Source: JACNLN01 sp964626495
Lineage (GTDB): Bacteria; Fidelibacterota; Marinisomatia; Marinisomatales; CAZVFT01
Assembly (NCBI GenBank): GCA_964626495.1
Contig: CAZVFT010000004.1
Location: forward strand, 1 to 52,361
Reading direction: 5' to 3'
Length of the DNA stretch: 52,361 nt
Shown here one piece after another: positions 42,577 to 50,719 of this stretch (position 1 is the first letter of the stretch; the number at the start of each line of letters is the position of its first letter). The position numbers and the translations under genes are program-made. The notes under the pieces are model-generated. The model made no database searches. It worked only from the letters and a program-made list of their open reading frames with translations, and was not told where the DNA came from.

Positions 42577-43329
42577 CTACCAATCTTTTTCCAGCTTTTT
42601 TGATTTGGCTGTTTCCAATCGCCTTTTCATTAAATTTTTCTCATCTGCTTTCAGAGCATTTAAAATCGCTTCTACACATGCCCGCCCTCCTTCAGAGGGA
42701 GCAGGCGGGTCAGGTTTATTGTCTTCCTCCTTCATCTCCTGAGGTTGTGGTTGAGACTGCTGCTTCTCAGATGTTTGTTCATCCTGGGGCATCTGTTGAG
42801 GTTGTGATTGTTCTTGTTCCCCCTCTTCACCTTCCTGAGGCTGTTTCTGTGGATTCTCCTGCTGACTTGTGGAATCCTGTTCTTGCGATTGTTCTGACTC
42901 AGGCGACTGTTGTTGTTGCATCTGTTGCAACATCAAGCGGCATAATTCATAGTTGTATTTTGCATCTACATCTTCGGGATTTAATTCAAGAGCTTTCCGA
43001 AATGAAGCACTACTTTCTTGATATCTCCCCTGTTGAAATAACGTATTTCCAAGATTGTAAAATACTTTCGATTTCAAACGTTTATCATCCAATGTTAAGC
43101 TGGATTCAAACTCTGAGAGCGCTTGCTCATAATCGCCCATGATGTAAGCCGAATGTCCTGCCCCAAAGTGAGCTTCCGCCATACCGGGATATTTTTGAAG
43201 AATTGATTCGTAATACTCCAGACCTTTGGAATCCGGTTCTAAGTTACTTTCTGTCTCAGATTCCTCCTGAGCAAAGAGTATCGAAAGGATTATTATCAAA
43301 AAACCTGATGCTCTACACAAACCGACCAT
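42577..43329 (-). CDS. batC: BatC-like TPR protein with Gln-rich tail
   Basis: 250 residues. Signal peptide (FLIIILSILFAQE), TPR units at about 30-130 (YPGMAEAHFGAGHSAYIMGD, KVFYNLGNTLFQQGRYQESS, NPEDVDAKYNYELCRLMLQQ), then about 75 residues of Gln/Glu/Pro low complexity, and a final conserved helix (ACVEAILNALKADEKNLMKR). BatC of Bacteroidetes has the same sequence of parts. The ATG overlaps the batB end by 17 bases. Confidence 0.85.
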   Translation of the reverse strand: MVGLCRASGFLIIILSILFAQEESETESNLEPDSKGLEYYESILQKYPGMAEAHFGAGHSAYIMGDYEQALSEFESSLTLDDKRLKSKVFYNLGNTLFQQGRYQESSASFRKALELNPEDVDAKYNYELCRLMLQQMQQQQSPESEQSQEQDSTSQQENPQKQPQEGEEGEQEQSQPQQMPQDEQTSEKQQSQPQPQEMKEEDNKPDPPAPSEGGRACVEAILNALKADEKNLMKRRLETAKSKKLEKDW

Positions 43330-44344
43330 GCCAGGTTCCCCGTCTTTTTCTTCGATTTGTTACAAATAAGTCAGTTACAAATAAAATTAACGATGCTGAA
43401 AGAAATATTTGGTATCTGTCCTCAAACTGGGAATATTGATGTGTTTTCAATGTCCGTTTTTCCATAGCGTTAATAACATTCAGCAAATCTACTACCGCAT
43501 TGGCTCGGTTGTCAAACCGTGTAAAAACCCCATTTCCAGCCAGGGCAAGGTCTTTTAACATTCCTTCATTTAGGATGGTGGTGATGAGTTTTCCCCGTCG
43601 GTCTTTCTTGTAATCGATTCTGTTACCGTTATCATCAAAGACAGGAATGAGTCCCCCAACAGGTGTCCCGACACCCACAGTATGTATGATTACGCCTGCG
43701 CTGGCTACTTCGTGGGCAAATTCCAGAGCCAGACCTTCGTGATCCTCTCCATCTGTAATCACAACGAGAACTTTGTATTTTTCACTTTCTAGGGGGAACG
43801 ATTTCATTCCTAATTCCAATGCGTCTCGTAAAGCTGTTCCCTGTGTCTGAATTAATTTGCTATCAATAGCCCCGAGAAAGAGTCTTGCAGCATCGTAATC
43901 CCTCGTCAATGGAAGATATAAATGGCTAGTTCCGGCAAACACAATAATTCCAATACGGTCTCCTTTGAGGTTGGATATCAATCTGGAAATTTCAAACTTT
44001 GCTTTTTCAAGACGGTTTGGTTTCACGTCTTCTGCCTGCATACTGGCTGAAATATCCAGAGCTACCAAAACATCTACCCCTTTCCGCTTCACTTCTGTCA
44101 ATTTCATTCCAATCTGAGGACCGGTTGCTGCAAATATCAGGAGAATTAATCCCCAGTATGTCATTCGATTTTTCCAGCGAATCGCTGATTGATTTATCTG
44201 TGAAAAGAGTCGATCCCTGACCTTCTCACTTCCCCAATGACTAAGTTCCTCGGAGTTCCGCTTCCTCCATACCCACTGTAAAATACCAAAGAGAGCAAGT
44301 AATCCATAAAAGGCGAAAATATAAGGATATCGAAAATTAACCAT
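43313..44344 (-). CDS. batB: BatB-like von Willebrand factor A membrane protein
   Basis: 343 residues: two N-terminal membrane segments, a VWA domain (DVLVALDISASMQAEDVKPN, with the MIDAS DxSxS) and a C-terminal membrane segment. KVLVVITDGEDHEGLALEFA supplies the remaining MIDAS aspartate, and GTALRDALELGMKSF is also present. The MIDAS site is intact, so metal-dependent protein binding in the periplasm is expected. The start overlaps the batA stop (TAATGG). Confidence 0.92.
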   Translation of the reverse strand: MVNFRYPYIFAFYGLLALFGILQWVWRKRNSEELSHWGSEKVRDRLFSQINQSAIRWKNRMTYWGLILLIFAATGPQIGMKLTEVKRKGVDVLVALDISASMQAEDVKPNRLEKAKFEISRLISNLKGDRIGIIVFAGTSHLYLPLTRDYDAARLFLGAIDSKLIQTQGTALRDALELGMKSFPLESEKYKVLVVITDGEDHEGLALEFAHEVASAGVIIHTVGVGTPVGGLIPVFDDNGNRIDYKKDRRGKLITTILNEGMLKDLALAGNGVFTRFDNRANAVVDLLNVINAMEKRTLKTHQYSQFEDRYQIFLSASLILFVTDLFVTNRRKRRGTWHGRFV

Positions 44345-45336
44345 TACATTTTCCTTCGAAAAATTCCTTCGGAAATAATTCTTTCGCTAAATGCCAGAAA
44401 AAGAGCAGGAATAAGACACCAGGCAAAAAGTTCACGATATTCAAGATATTCTTTAACCTGAATTTCTGATCTTTCCAGTTGATCAATCTGTTCATAAACC
44501 TCCACTAAACTCTCCTCATCAGTAGCACGGAAATACTTCCCATTGGTACGCTCTGCCACCTGCCGCAGGGTCTCTTCATCAATATCTACCTCCACCTGAA
44601 CATGTCGCTTTCCTAAAATAGGATCATCCACCGGATAGAGTGCTTTACCTTTTGTTCCAATACCAATTGTATAAATTTTGATCCCACATTCCTGAGCAAA
44701 CCCAGAAGATGTCAATGGATTTAACTCGCCGGCATTGTTGCTTCCATCTGAGAGGAGAATGATAACTTTACTTTCAGCGTCACTATCACGAAGACGATTT
44801 ACGCCATGGGCGATAGCCATCCCAATCGCCGTACCATCATGCTCCTTATCGATGATAGTAACTTGTTTCAATAGATTTTGAAGAACCTCATAATCGATGG
44901 TGAGTGGACATTGAATATAACTTTCACCTGCGAAGATTAAAAGTCCCAGACGATCACCTTCTCGGTCATTGATAAAATCTTCTGCTGTTTTTTTTGCAAC
45001 CTCTAGCCGATTGGGTTTGAAATCTTCAGCCAGCATACTGCTGCTGATGTCAAGTATCAGCATAATATCAACAACATTGACAGAAGTTTCCGATAAATCA
45101 ATGACCGCCCTTGGTCGAGCCATTGCCATCACAAGCAGACTGATAATAATCATCCTTAGAGTAAATAGAACCTTTATCTTCCACCCACCGGAAAGATTCT
45201 TGACTCGTTTAAGCAGATCCAACGAGGAGAATTGAATCGTCCCCTCACGATACTGTCCCCAGCGGATATACCACCATACTGCAAATATAACAATTGCTAA
45301 CAGAAATAGAATCCATGGATGTGTAAATTCAAACAC
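44344..45336 (-). CDS. batA: BatA-like von Willebrand factor A membrane protein
   Basis: 330 residues with the same layout as BatB: TM segments at about 7-25 and 55-75, VWA domain with DIMLILDISSSMLAEDFKPN, DREGDRLGLLIFAGESYIQC, GTAIGMAIAHGVNRL and KVIILLSDGSNNAGELNPLT, and a last TM near 305-325. It begins with GTG and opens the bat cluster. The usual upstream partner genes (a MoxR ATPase and a DUF58 protein) are absent here; instead tatA and lipid genes lie upstream. The 216-base gap to tatA may hold its promoter. Confidence 0.92.
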   Translation of the reverse strand: MFEFTHPWILFLLAIVIFAVWWYIRWGQYREGTIQFSSLDLLKRVKNLSGGWKIKVLFTLRMIIISLLVMAMARPRAVIDLSETSVNVVDIMLILDISSSMLAEDFKPNRLEVAKKTAEDFINDREGDRLGLLIFAGESYIQCPLTIDYEVLQNLLKQVTIIDKEHDGTAIGMAIAHGVNRLRDSDAESKVIILLSDGSNNAGELNPLTSSGFAQECGIKIYTIGIGTKGKALYPVDDPILGKRHVQVEVDIDEETLRQVAERTNGKYFRATDEESLVEVYEQIDQLERSEIQVKEYLEYRELFAWCLIPALFLAFSERIISEGIFRRKM

Positions 45337-45515
45337 AGGTTACGTGGAATAATTACGTTCTATATAATGACAAAAAATGAGAATTGTTTCTTCACTAAAA
45401 AGTTACCTATCACTTGAATATTGATAGTCGAAACTCAAGGCAAGTTTCCCCAAAACAAACGGGATTTCAAAAACTATATAATCTGAAAAATGATAGTGAC
45501 GGAGCACAATTCCAC

Positions 45516-45547
45516 CCGCTTGTCGCGAAAGTTCAGACATCAAGCGG
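45516..45547 (-). terminator. Hairpin downstream of tatA
   Basis: CCGCTTG at 45516-45522 pairs with CAAGCGG at 45541-45547 over an 18-base loop, 6 bases after the tatA stop. No T-tract follows on the minus strand, so it may be an RNA 3' end protector or an imperfect terminator. The rest of the gap 45337-45552 shows only A/T-rich sequence. Confidence 0.35.
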
Positions 45548-45552
45548 AAAGT

Positions 45553-45792
45553 TTATTTCTCAGTAGGTTTGTCTTTTTCTTTGGGTTTATCGTTAGAATC
45601 TACCGCATCCTCTAACTCTTTTTCTACCCCTTCGACAGCACCTTTAAACTCTTTAATTCCCTTACCCAGACCTCGTGCAAGTTCTGGTAGTTTTTTTGCA
45701 CCAAAAAGAAGCAGGATAACCAAGAGGATTAAAATAACCTCCCACGCACCGATAGTCCCAAATAGTACCGGGATGTTTAATAGATGTAACAT
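45553..45792 (-). CDS. tatA: Sec-independent protein translocase TatA/TatB-type subunit
   Basis: About 79 residues: one N-terminal membrane helix (GAWEVILILLVILLLFGAKK), the amphipathic hinge LPELARGLGKGIKEFKGAVE, then a charged tail (Asp/Lys/Glu-rich). It forms the channel for folded proteins with twin-arginine signals. TatC is not in the window. The ATG at 45792 is preferred over one at 45807, because the ribosome site GGAGG lies inside the longer version, 8 bases before the shorter start. Confidence 0.93.
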   Translation of the reverse strand: MLHLLNIPVLFGTIGAWEVILILLVILLLFGAKKLPELARGLGKGIKEFKGAVEGVEKELEDAVDSNDKPKEKDKPTEK

Positions 45793-45811
45793 AATCGATT
45801 CCTCCATATTA

Positions 45812-46102
45812 TTATCGAAAATATCTCAAAAAGTAGTAGGACGCAGCAAGACCGAAAAGTCCTACAAAATTTAATTTAATCCTTAATCCCAGAACAAAAG
45901 CAATTATGCCTAAATCCAGAGAGATGGCATCATTTTCGCTACCAAACAACCCCCCCAACGAAAATTCCACACCCTGTAGAAAAAAATTTTTTACAACACC
46001 GTCAGGTAAAATATAACCCAAGAGTTCTCCAAGTAATGTTCCCAACATCGCACCAACAAACAAAATTAAAATTATTACTTTTATTGACCGATTGCTATCC
46101 AA
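45812..46102 (-). CDS. DUF4321-like small membrane protein
   Basis: 96 residues with two or three membrane segments (IKVIILILFVGAMLGTLLGE, LDLGIIAFVLGLRIKLNFVG with GLFGLAASYYFL). The pattern, a first helix with GxxLGTLLGELLGYILP and a last helix near the C-terminus, matches DUF4321, a small inner-membrane family of unknown role also common in Firmicutes. The start is TTG (46102) with GGAG upstream; there is no ATG that would keep the first helix. It lies between pssA and tatA with gaps of 2 and about 19 bases. Confidence 0.72.
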   Translation of the reverse strand: MDSNRSIKVIILILFVGAMLGTLLGELLGYILPDGVVKNFFLQGVEFSLGGLFGSENDAISLDLGIIAFVLGLRIKLNFVGLFGLAASYYFLRYFR

Positions 46103-46104
46103 CC

Positions 46105-46872
46105 TTACTCCATTTCTCCTTTCTTGTTTATGTTAGTAACCGGTTTAACCTTCAGTTCCATTTCATAAATATTGTGGTGAATAATCCAATTTATCAATCC
46201 CCATAACACATACAAAATTGACATAGGGAAAAAAGCCATTGAACCAAAAATCAAAACAAATATAAATCCCAGTCCAACATAAAACAAAAACAACTTGTTA
46301 TCTAATACTTTTTTTATATTTGGTACTTTTCCGTATCTAACAGGACTAATCATCAAATAGGATAACAGAAATACCAATGGAAGGGCAATCCTTGGATCTC
46401 CAACGGTACCATTTAACTTGAGATTAAACAAGACGAAAGAGGCCATAATTACAGCCATTGCTGTGGTTGTTAGTCCAAGATAAAATGGAAGGGGATGTTT
46501 AGATGTAATGACATTAAATCGAGCCAAACGGATACCGCCAAAAAATAAGGGAATAAAACTGATAGCTGCTGCAAGGAGAGGACTTAATCCATCAACGTAG
46601 GCAAAATAGACAAGAATCGCAGGAACAACACAAAAAGAAACAAGATCAGCAATAGAATCAAATTCAATGCCGAATTTGGTTGGAGTATTGAATAATCTTG
46701 CAAGATTCCCATCCATCAAATCAAAAAAAGCAGCAGCAAGAATAAGCCATGCTCCCTTTCCAAACTCTCCCTGGGTAATCATCACAATTGCAAGAAATCC
46801 AAAAAACATATTTAACACGGTAAATATATTTGGAATAACAGTAACGCCAATTTTCACTTGAGGTCTTCTCAT
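46105..46872 (-). CDS. pssA: CDP-diacylglycerol--serine O-phosphatidyltransferase
   Basis: 255 residues, about eight membrane segments. The CDP-alcohol phosphotransferase motif is complete: D54-G-x2-A58-R59-x8-G68-x3-D72-x3-D76. It makes phosphatidylserine at the inner membrane. With Psd, encoded just upstream and overlapping as ATGA, it forms the phosphatidylethanolamine branch of lipid synthesis; the pssA-psd pairing confirms serine as the head group. Confidence 0.93.
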   Translation of the reverse strand: MRRPQVKIGVTVIPNIFTVLNMFFGFLAIVMITQGEFGKGAWLILAAAFFDLMDGNLARLFNTPTKFGIEFDSIADLVSFCVVPAILVYFAYVDGLSPLLAAAISFIPLFFGGIRLARFNVITSKHPLPFYLGLTTTAMAVIMASFVLFNLKLNGTVGDPRIALPLVFLLSYLMISPVRYGKVPNIKKVLDNKLFLFYVGLGFIFVLIFGSMAFFPMSILYVLWGLINWIIHHNIYEMELKVKPVTNINKKGEME

Positions 46873-47513
46873 ACGAACTCTCCTAAAATAGTCTCACCAC
46901 CTTTTACTTTTTGCCCAACTTTCACAGTTAGATTCACAGTATCAGGAAGAAAAATATCAATTCTTGAACCAAAACGGATAAATCCCAATCGATCTCCACG
47001 TGTAACCCTGTCCCCTACTCGAAGATTACACAAAATCCGCCTTGCAATAAAACCAGCAATCTGGTTGACTTTGACAAAGGTCTCACCAGATTTTATATGT
47101 ATTTCCGTTCGTTCGTTCAAGTGTGATGCTTTTTGTTTGAAAGCGGTAAAAAATTTACCCGGGGTATAATTCACTGATGTTACTTCTCCAGAAACGGGAA
47201 CCCGATTTACATGTACGTCAAAAATTGACAGAAAGATTGATAATTTCGTTGATGACATAGAATCAGACTGAGAGGATTCTATATTTTCTATACATATTAT
47301 CTTCCCATCAGCGGGTGAGAGAACAATATGATCCTCCAGTGGGAGTTTCCTTTGAGGATCTCGAAAAAAATAAAAACAGAAGATTATAAACAGTCCACCA
47401 AACATAGCAATAAACATAAGAAAAGTATATCCCGTAAAAATCCAACCGATATAAAAAACTATTGTGATTACAGCTGATGGGAATATTATTATTTTTCCTT
47501 CGGGAGCTATCAT
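46869..47513 (-). CDS. psd: Phosphatidylserine decarboxylase (Psd-A type)
   Basis: 214 residues, the short form. A membrane hairpin lies at residues 8-50. YFFRDPQRKLPLEDHIVLSP and ADGKI mark the family, and FLSIFDVHVNRVPVSGEVTS follows. The self-cleavage site is in GFIRFGSRIDIFLP, where the serine of the GS pair becomes the pyruvoyl group. It decarboxylates phosphatidylserine to phosphatidylethanolamine. The gene lies 2 bases after htrA and overlaps pssA. Confidence 0.94.
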   Translation of the reverse strand: MIAPEGKIIIFPSAVITIVFYIGWIFTGYTFLMFIAMFGGLFIIFCFYFFRDPQRKLPLEDHIVLSPADGKIICIENIESSQSDSMSSTKLSIFLSIFDVHVNRVPVSGEVTSVNYTPGKFFTAFKQKASHLNERTEIHIKSGETFVKVNQIAGFIARRILCNLRVGDRVTRGDRLGFIRFGSRIDIFLPDTVNLTVKVGQKVKGGETILGEFV

Positions 47514-47515
47514 CT

Positions 47516-48628
47516 CTATTCAGGTTTAGTTAATACTAATTTTGTTGTCAGCATTTTGTCATCTCGAAAAAAAAGTATGTTGACTTTATCCCCTGCTCTG
47601 AGAAGATTTTCTTCAATAACCCGTAATACTTCATTTCTAGAATTTACAGGTTGATTGTTAACCTCGTAGATTACATCCCCAACCTGCAGTTTAGCTTTTT
47701 CCGCTGAACTCCCGGGTTTCACTTCGGTCACGATGACACCACCCAATTTTGGTAAACCAAGATATCGTGTAAGAGACTTGTTAACTCGTTGCACCGATAG
47801 ACCTGTCGTAAAACTCCGATCAATTCGACCAAATTTTTTCAGCTCCTCAGCACTTTCTCTTGCCCGATTGATAGGAATAGCAAAACTGATTCCAATGGAA
47901 CCCTCATTCCCCACCCCTGTGAATATGAATGTATTAATTCCAATCACTTCACCATTGGCATTACAGAGAGGACCACCACTATTCCCCCGGTTCACTGAAG
48001 CATCCGTCTGAATCATATCCTGATACACACGTCCCGAATACTCCCTCCCAAAGTCAAGATCAACAGCACTTACAATTCCAACCGTTGCCGTCGGTTGTTT
48101 ATTCACGTCAAACAAACCAAAGGGATTCCCTAATGCAACGACCCATTCACCAATAATGAGATCGTCCGAGTTTCCAAGTTTAGTGTAAGGAAGATCGCGC
48201 CCCTCAATTTTGAGTAAAGCAAGGTCTAAGGTTTTATCTGCTCCCACAATAATGGCATCGTAATCCTTTCCTCCAGGAAGAGTCACAATAATTTCAACTG
48301 CTCCCTCGACTACATGTTGGTTTGTCACAATATATCCATCTGAGCTGATAACCACGCCGGATCCAACAGATTGTACTCGCTGTTGAAACGGTTCTTCTGG
48401 AAAGAAAAACTGAAAAAACGGATCATCAAAAAATGGTGAATGATGATACTTTTTTACCTGGATCACATTGATACTCGCTACTGCTGGACCAACTTTTTCT
48501 ATAGCTCGAGTAATGGCAGTTTCTCTTGACTTCCGGATGTTTGATGCATACACCTGCTCAAAACACACATGAAATATGATCACAATCGATAAAACGATTA
48601 ACAGGACTGTTTTGTTAATCTTAATCAT
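47516..48628 (-). CDS. Periplasmic serine protease HtrA/DegP/DegQ family
   Basis: 370 residues. A signal sequence or anchor lies at residues 7-28. The trypsin-like domain has the intact triad H105 (VTNQHVVEGA), D135 (DKTLDLALLK) and S217 (NRGNSGGPLC). A single PDZ domain follows at about 265-365 (LGGVIVTEVKPGSSAEKAKL and QVGDVIYEVNNQPV). With one PDZ it resembles DegS/HtrA rather than two-PDZ DegP, so it may sense folding stress or do general quality control. It overlaps the truA end by 8 bases. Confidence 0.94.
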   Translation of the reverse strand: MIKINKTVLLIVLSIVIIFHVCFEQVYASNIRKSRETAITRAIEKVGPAVASINVIQVKKYHHSPFFDDPFFQFFFPEEPFQQRVQSVGSGVVISSDGYIVTNQHVVEGAVEIIVTLPGGKDYDAIIVGADKTLDLALLKIEGRDLPYTKLGNSDDLIIGEWVVALGNPFGLFDVNKQPTATVGIVSAVDLDFGREYSGRVYQDMIQTDASVNRGNSGGPLCNANGEVIGINTFIFTGVGNEGSIGISFAIPINRARESAEELKKFGRIDRSFTTGLSVQRVNKSLTRYLGLPKLGGVIVTEVKPGSSAEKAKLQVGDVIYEVNNQPVNSRNEVLRVIEENLLRAGDKVNILFFRDDKMLTTKLVLTKPE

Positions 48629-49355
48629 AAATCACTTCTTCCAAGAAAAGTCCATTGGAAGGCGCCTTAAATACTTTTGAATGAAAATCCTTTGAATTTA
48701 ATATTTTTCCAAAGCCGTCCACTTCTATTTTTCCCTTTCCTACTTCTATCATTGTTCCCACGAGATATCTGATTAAATGATGTAAAAAACGATTTGCTTC
48801 AACCTTATAAATTAAGAAATCTTTATGTTTTATCCACTCAGATTGATAGAAAGTACACCGACGATTTTCTAAATCCGGTGAATATTTACAGAAAGAGGTA
48901 AAATCATTTTCCCCCTTAATAAGATTTGCACTGGTTTGCATTTTTTCAAGGTCCAAATTCTCAGGAACCCGCCAGACATAATTCCGATCAATGATATACT
49001 GATCAGTTCGGCAGTAGTAGTGATATCGCCGTCGCTGGGCACTGTACCGTGCATGAAAGTCATCAGGGACGATTTCGCAACTTTTTATCCTTACATCCTC
49101 ACCGATATTTCCGTTTATTGCTAGACGAAAATTTTCACAAACCCATGTCTTTTCAATAGAAAAATTCGCAACCTGCCCTCGAGCATGTACACCAGTATCA
49201 GTCCTGCCTGCCCCGTGAATTCGAATTAGCTCACCGTTGTTGAGCTTTTTCAGAGCATCTTCAATTTCACCTTGAACCGTTCTTTGGTTCAGCTGATACT
49301 GCCAGCCAAAAAATTTTGTGCCGTCATATTCGATAACAATTTTGTAATTAGGCAA
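48621..49355 (-). CDS. truA: tRNA pseudouridine synthase A
   Basis: Makes pseudouridine at positions 38-40 of tRNA. 244 residues. YKIVIEYDGTKFFGWQYQLN at the start; the catalytic Asp is D53 in GAGRTDTGVHARGQVANF; DDFHARYSAQRRRYHYYC and ANRFLHHLIRYLVGTMIEVG are conserved. The start must be the TTG at 49355, since no ATG precedes the conserved N-terminus. It overlaps ecfT by 8 bases. Confidence 0.96.
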   Translation of the reverse strand: MPNYKIVIEYDGTKFFGWQYQLNQRTVQGEIEDALKKLNNGELIRIHGAGRTDTGVHARGQVANFSIEKTWVCENFRLAINGNIGEDVRIKSCEIVPDDFHARYSAQRRRYHYYCRTDQYIIDRNYVWRVPENLDLEKMQTSANLIKGENDFTSFCKYSPDLENRRCTFYQSEWIKHKDFLIYKVEANRFLHHLIRYLVGTMIEVGKGKIEVDGFGKILNSKDFHSKVFKAPSNGLFLEEVIYD

Positions 49356-50076
49356 GTGATTTGAATCCTATAATACAAAGTAAAGCGATTGTAAGAGCCA
49401 TTCCATCCATAACGGTAAATGGTACAGGTGATGCAACCCCCCGTGGTATAATCCTTCCATAATCACGAACCTCCATCGCCCATCCTAACTGTTCAGCCCG
49501 TCGAAAGGATACAGCAATTAATGCTGGAAGTTTTGTTGCATATCTTTTAACATTTCCCCAACGTCCATTATCAGAAGGAAATCCCAAGGCTTTCTCAAAA
49601 TTACCATAGTTTCGAATATCATCCTGACATGTGGGAAAAAATCGAAATGTCAGATAGAGCAGTTGAAACCCATCCTCAATAAATCGCCATTTAATCCCTG
49701 TCTTCGACCATAAGGTTCGTAGAGAATCAATCAGGGATGTTAGATTACATAATCCTAAAAATAATGCCATTGACAAGATCATCAGGAATAACCGAAGAGC
49801 TGATAGTCCTGTTGAGACAACAATTTCGTTGAAGGCTTGATTAGAGAGAATCAATGATATCCCGATGTACACCCCAAACATCAATGGTAAAAACAGGAGG
49901 AATGGCTTGATTCTGAAAATTACCGATTGAAGAATATTTTTTGAGGAAAAAAGGGGCAGAAATATAACCATAAGAAAAAGGTGTTGAATCATGTGTGATG
50001 CTTTAAATACCAAAGCTATGTATATCAATACAAGAATCAGGATGGTTAGTGGATTTAACCTTTTATTAAAATGCAT
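49348..50076 (-). CDS. EcfT/CbiQ-type energy-coupling factor transmembrane protein
   Basis: About 242 residues with five or six membrane segments and the coupling-helix signature PALIAVSFRRAEQLGWAMEV followed by RDYG, equivalent to the Ala-Arg motifs of EcfT/CbiQ. FRFFPTCQDDIRNYGNFEKA is the preceding cytoplasmic helix. In ECF transporters this protein joins two ABC ATPases (EcfA/A') to a vitamin- or metal-binding S component. None of these is nearby, so it probably serves partners encoded elsewhere. ATG at 50076 chosen; a GTG at 50100 is also in frame. It overlaps the DUF5683-like gene. Confidence 0.83.
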   Translation of the reverse strand: MHFNKRLNPLTILILVLIYIALVFKASHMIQHLFLMVIFLPLFSSKNILQSVIFRIKPFLLFLPLMFGVYIGISLILSNQAFNEIVVSTGLSALRLFLMILSMALFLGLCNLTSLIDSLRTLWSKTGIKWRFIEDGFQLLYLTFRFFPTCQDDIRNYGNFEKALGFPSDNGRWGNVKRYATKLPALIAVSFRRAEQLGWAMEVRDYGRIIPRGVASPVPFTVMDGMALTIALLCIIGFKSLA

Positions 50077-50719
50077 ATGAAAGTCGGAATCCAAATTCAC
50101 CTGTTACCAGATTCAGCGTTGGAACAACACTTGCTTTACTTATACCATAAGTTTTCCTGTGAAGATATAAAGCGTGAATAGAAGAAACTATGTGGTTTAA
50201 AACAATCCCTCCGATGGTAAAACGGGTTATTTTTTTAACGGTATCCCTTTTTTTCCGCATTACCCGAAATTTGTCCCGATTTGTTTCCGTATCCCACTCC
50301 CAATCATATCCTTCATCAGGAGGATAAACATTCCTAGGATTCCTAAATCTCTGCTGTTCCTCGTTATAGTCATCAAAACAGTTGTAATTCCCAATATCCA
50401 CAAAATACTGAGCATCTTTTCTGCTAGGGTTTATCCCAGCGTGGTCAGCAGCAAATGTCTTGAAGCGATTCTCAGTAGAGTGCAATATCATCACACTTTG
50501 ATAAAGAATAAGAAAAAGGCTAACCTCGGTTATAGTGAAGAGTTTACCTGTCCCTGATTTTCCAATATTGTACTGCCCCAATCCAGGTAAGATAGCAGAT
50601 TTTAAAATGACCCTTCTAAGAGAAGGCACCTCATTGCTTGACTGATAAATCTGTCCCTGAACAGAGACAACCAGTAAAGATATAACAACCAATCCGATCT
50701 TCAACGATTTCGAAACCAA
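50066..50719 (-). CDS. DUF5683-like exported/membrane protein
   Basis: About 217 residues: signal peptide (KIGLVVISLLVVSVQG), then RRVILKSAILPGLGQYNIGK with SGTGKLFTITEVSLFLILYQ, a helix pair typical of DUF5683 and related proteins, and a conserved YFVDIGNYNCFDDYNEEQQR segment. It ends in a hydrophobic GFRLSYAF-like strand. Function unknown; it is widespread in FCB envelopes. The start is TTG at 50719 with a perfect AGGAGG six bases upstream; a longer ATG version at 50755 would bury that site in the coding region. It overlaps lnt by 19 bases. Confidence 0.75.
   Translation of the reverse strand: MVSKSLKIGLVVISLLVVSVQGQIYQSSNEVPSLRRVILKSAILPGLGQYNIGKSGTGKLFTITEVSLFLILYQSVMILHSTENRFKTFAADHAGINPSRKDAQYFVDIGNYNCFDDYNEEQQRFRNPRNVYPPDEGYDWEWDTETNRDKFRVMRKKRDTVKKITRFTIGGIVLNHIVSSIHALYLHRKTYGISKASVVPTLNLVTGEFGFRLSYAF

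Noticed and set aside
42564..43142. 192-codon plus-strand frame over batC
   Set aside because: It arises from the reverse complement of the Gln/Glu-rich tail and TPRs of batC; the hydrophobic look is a by-product of that composition.
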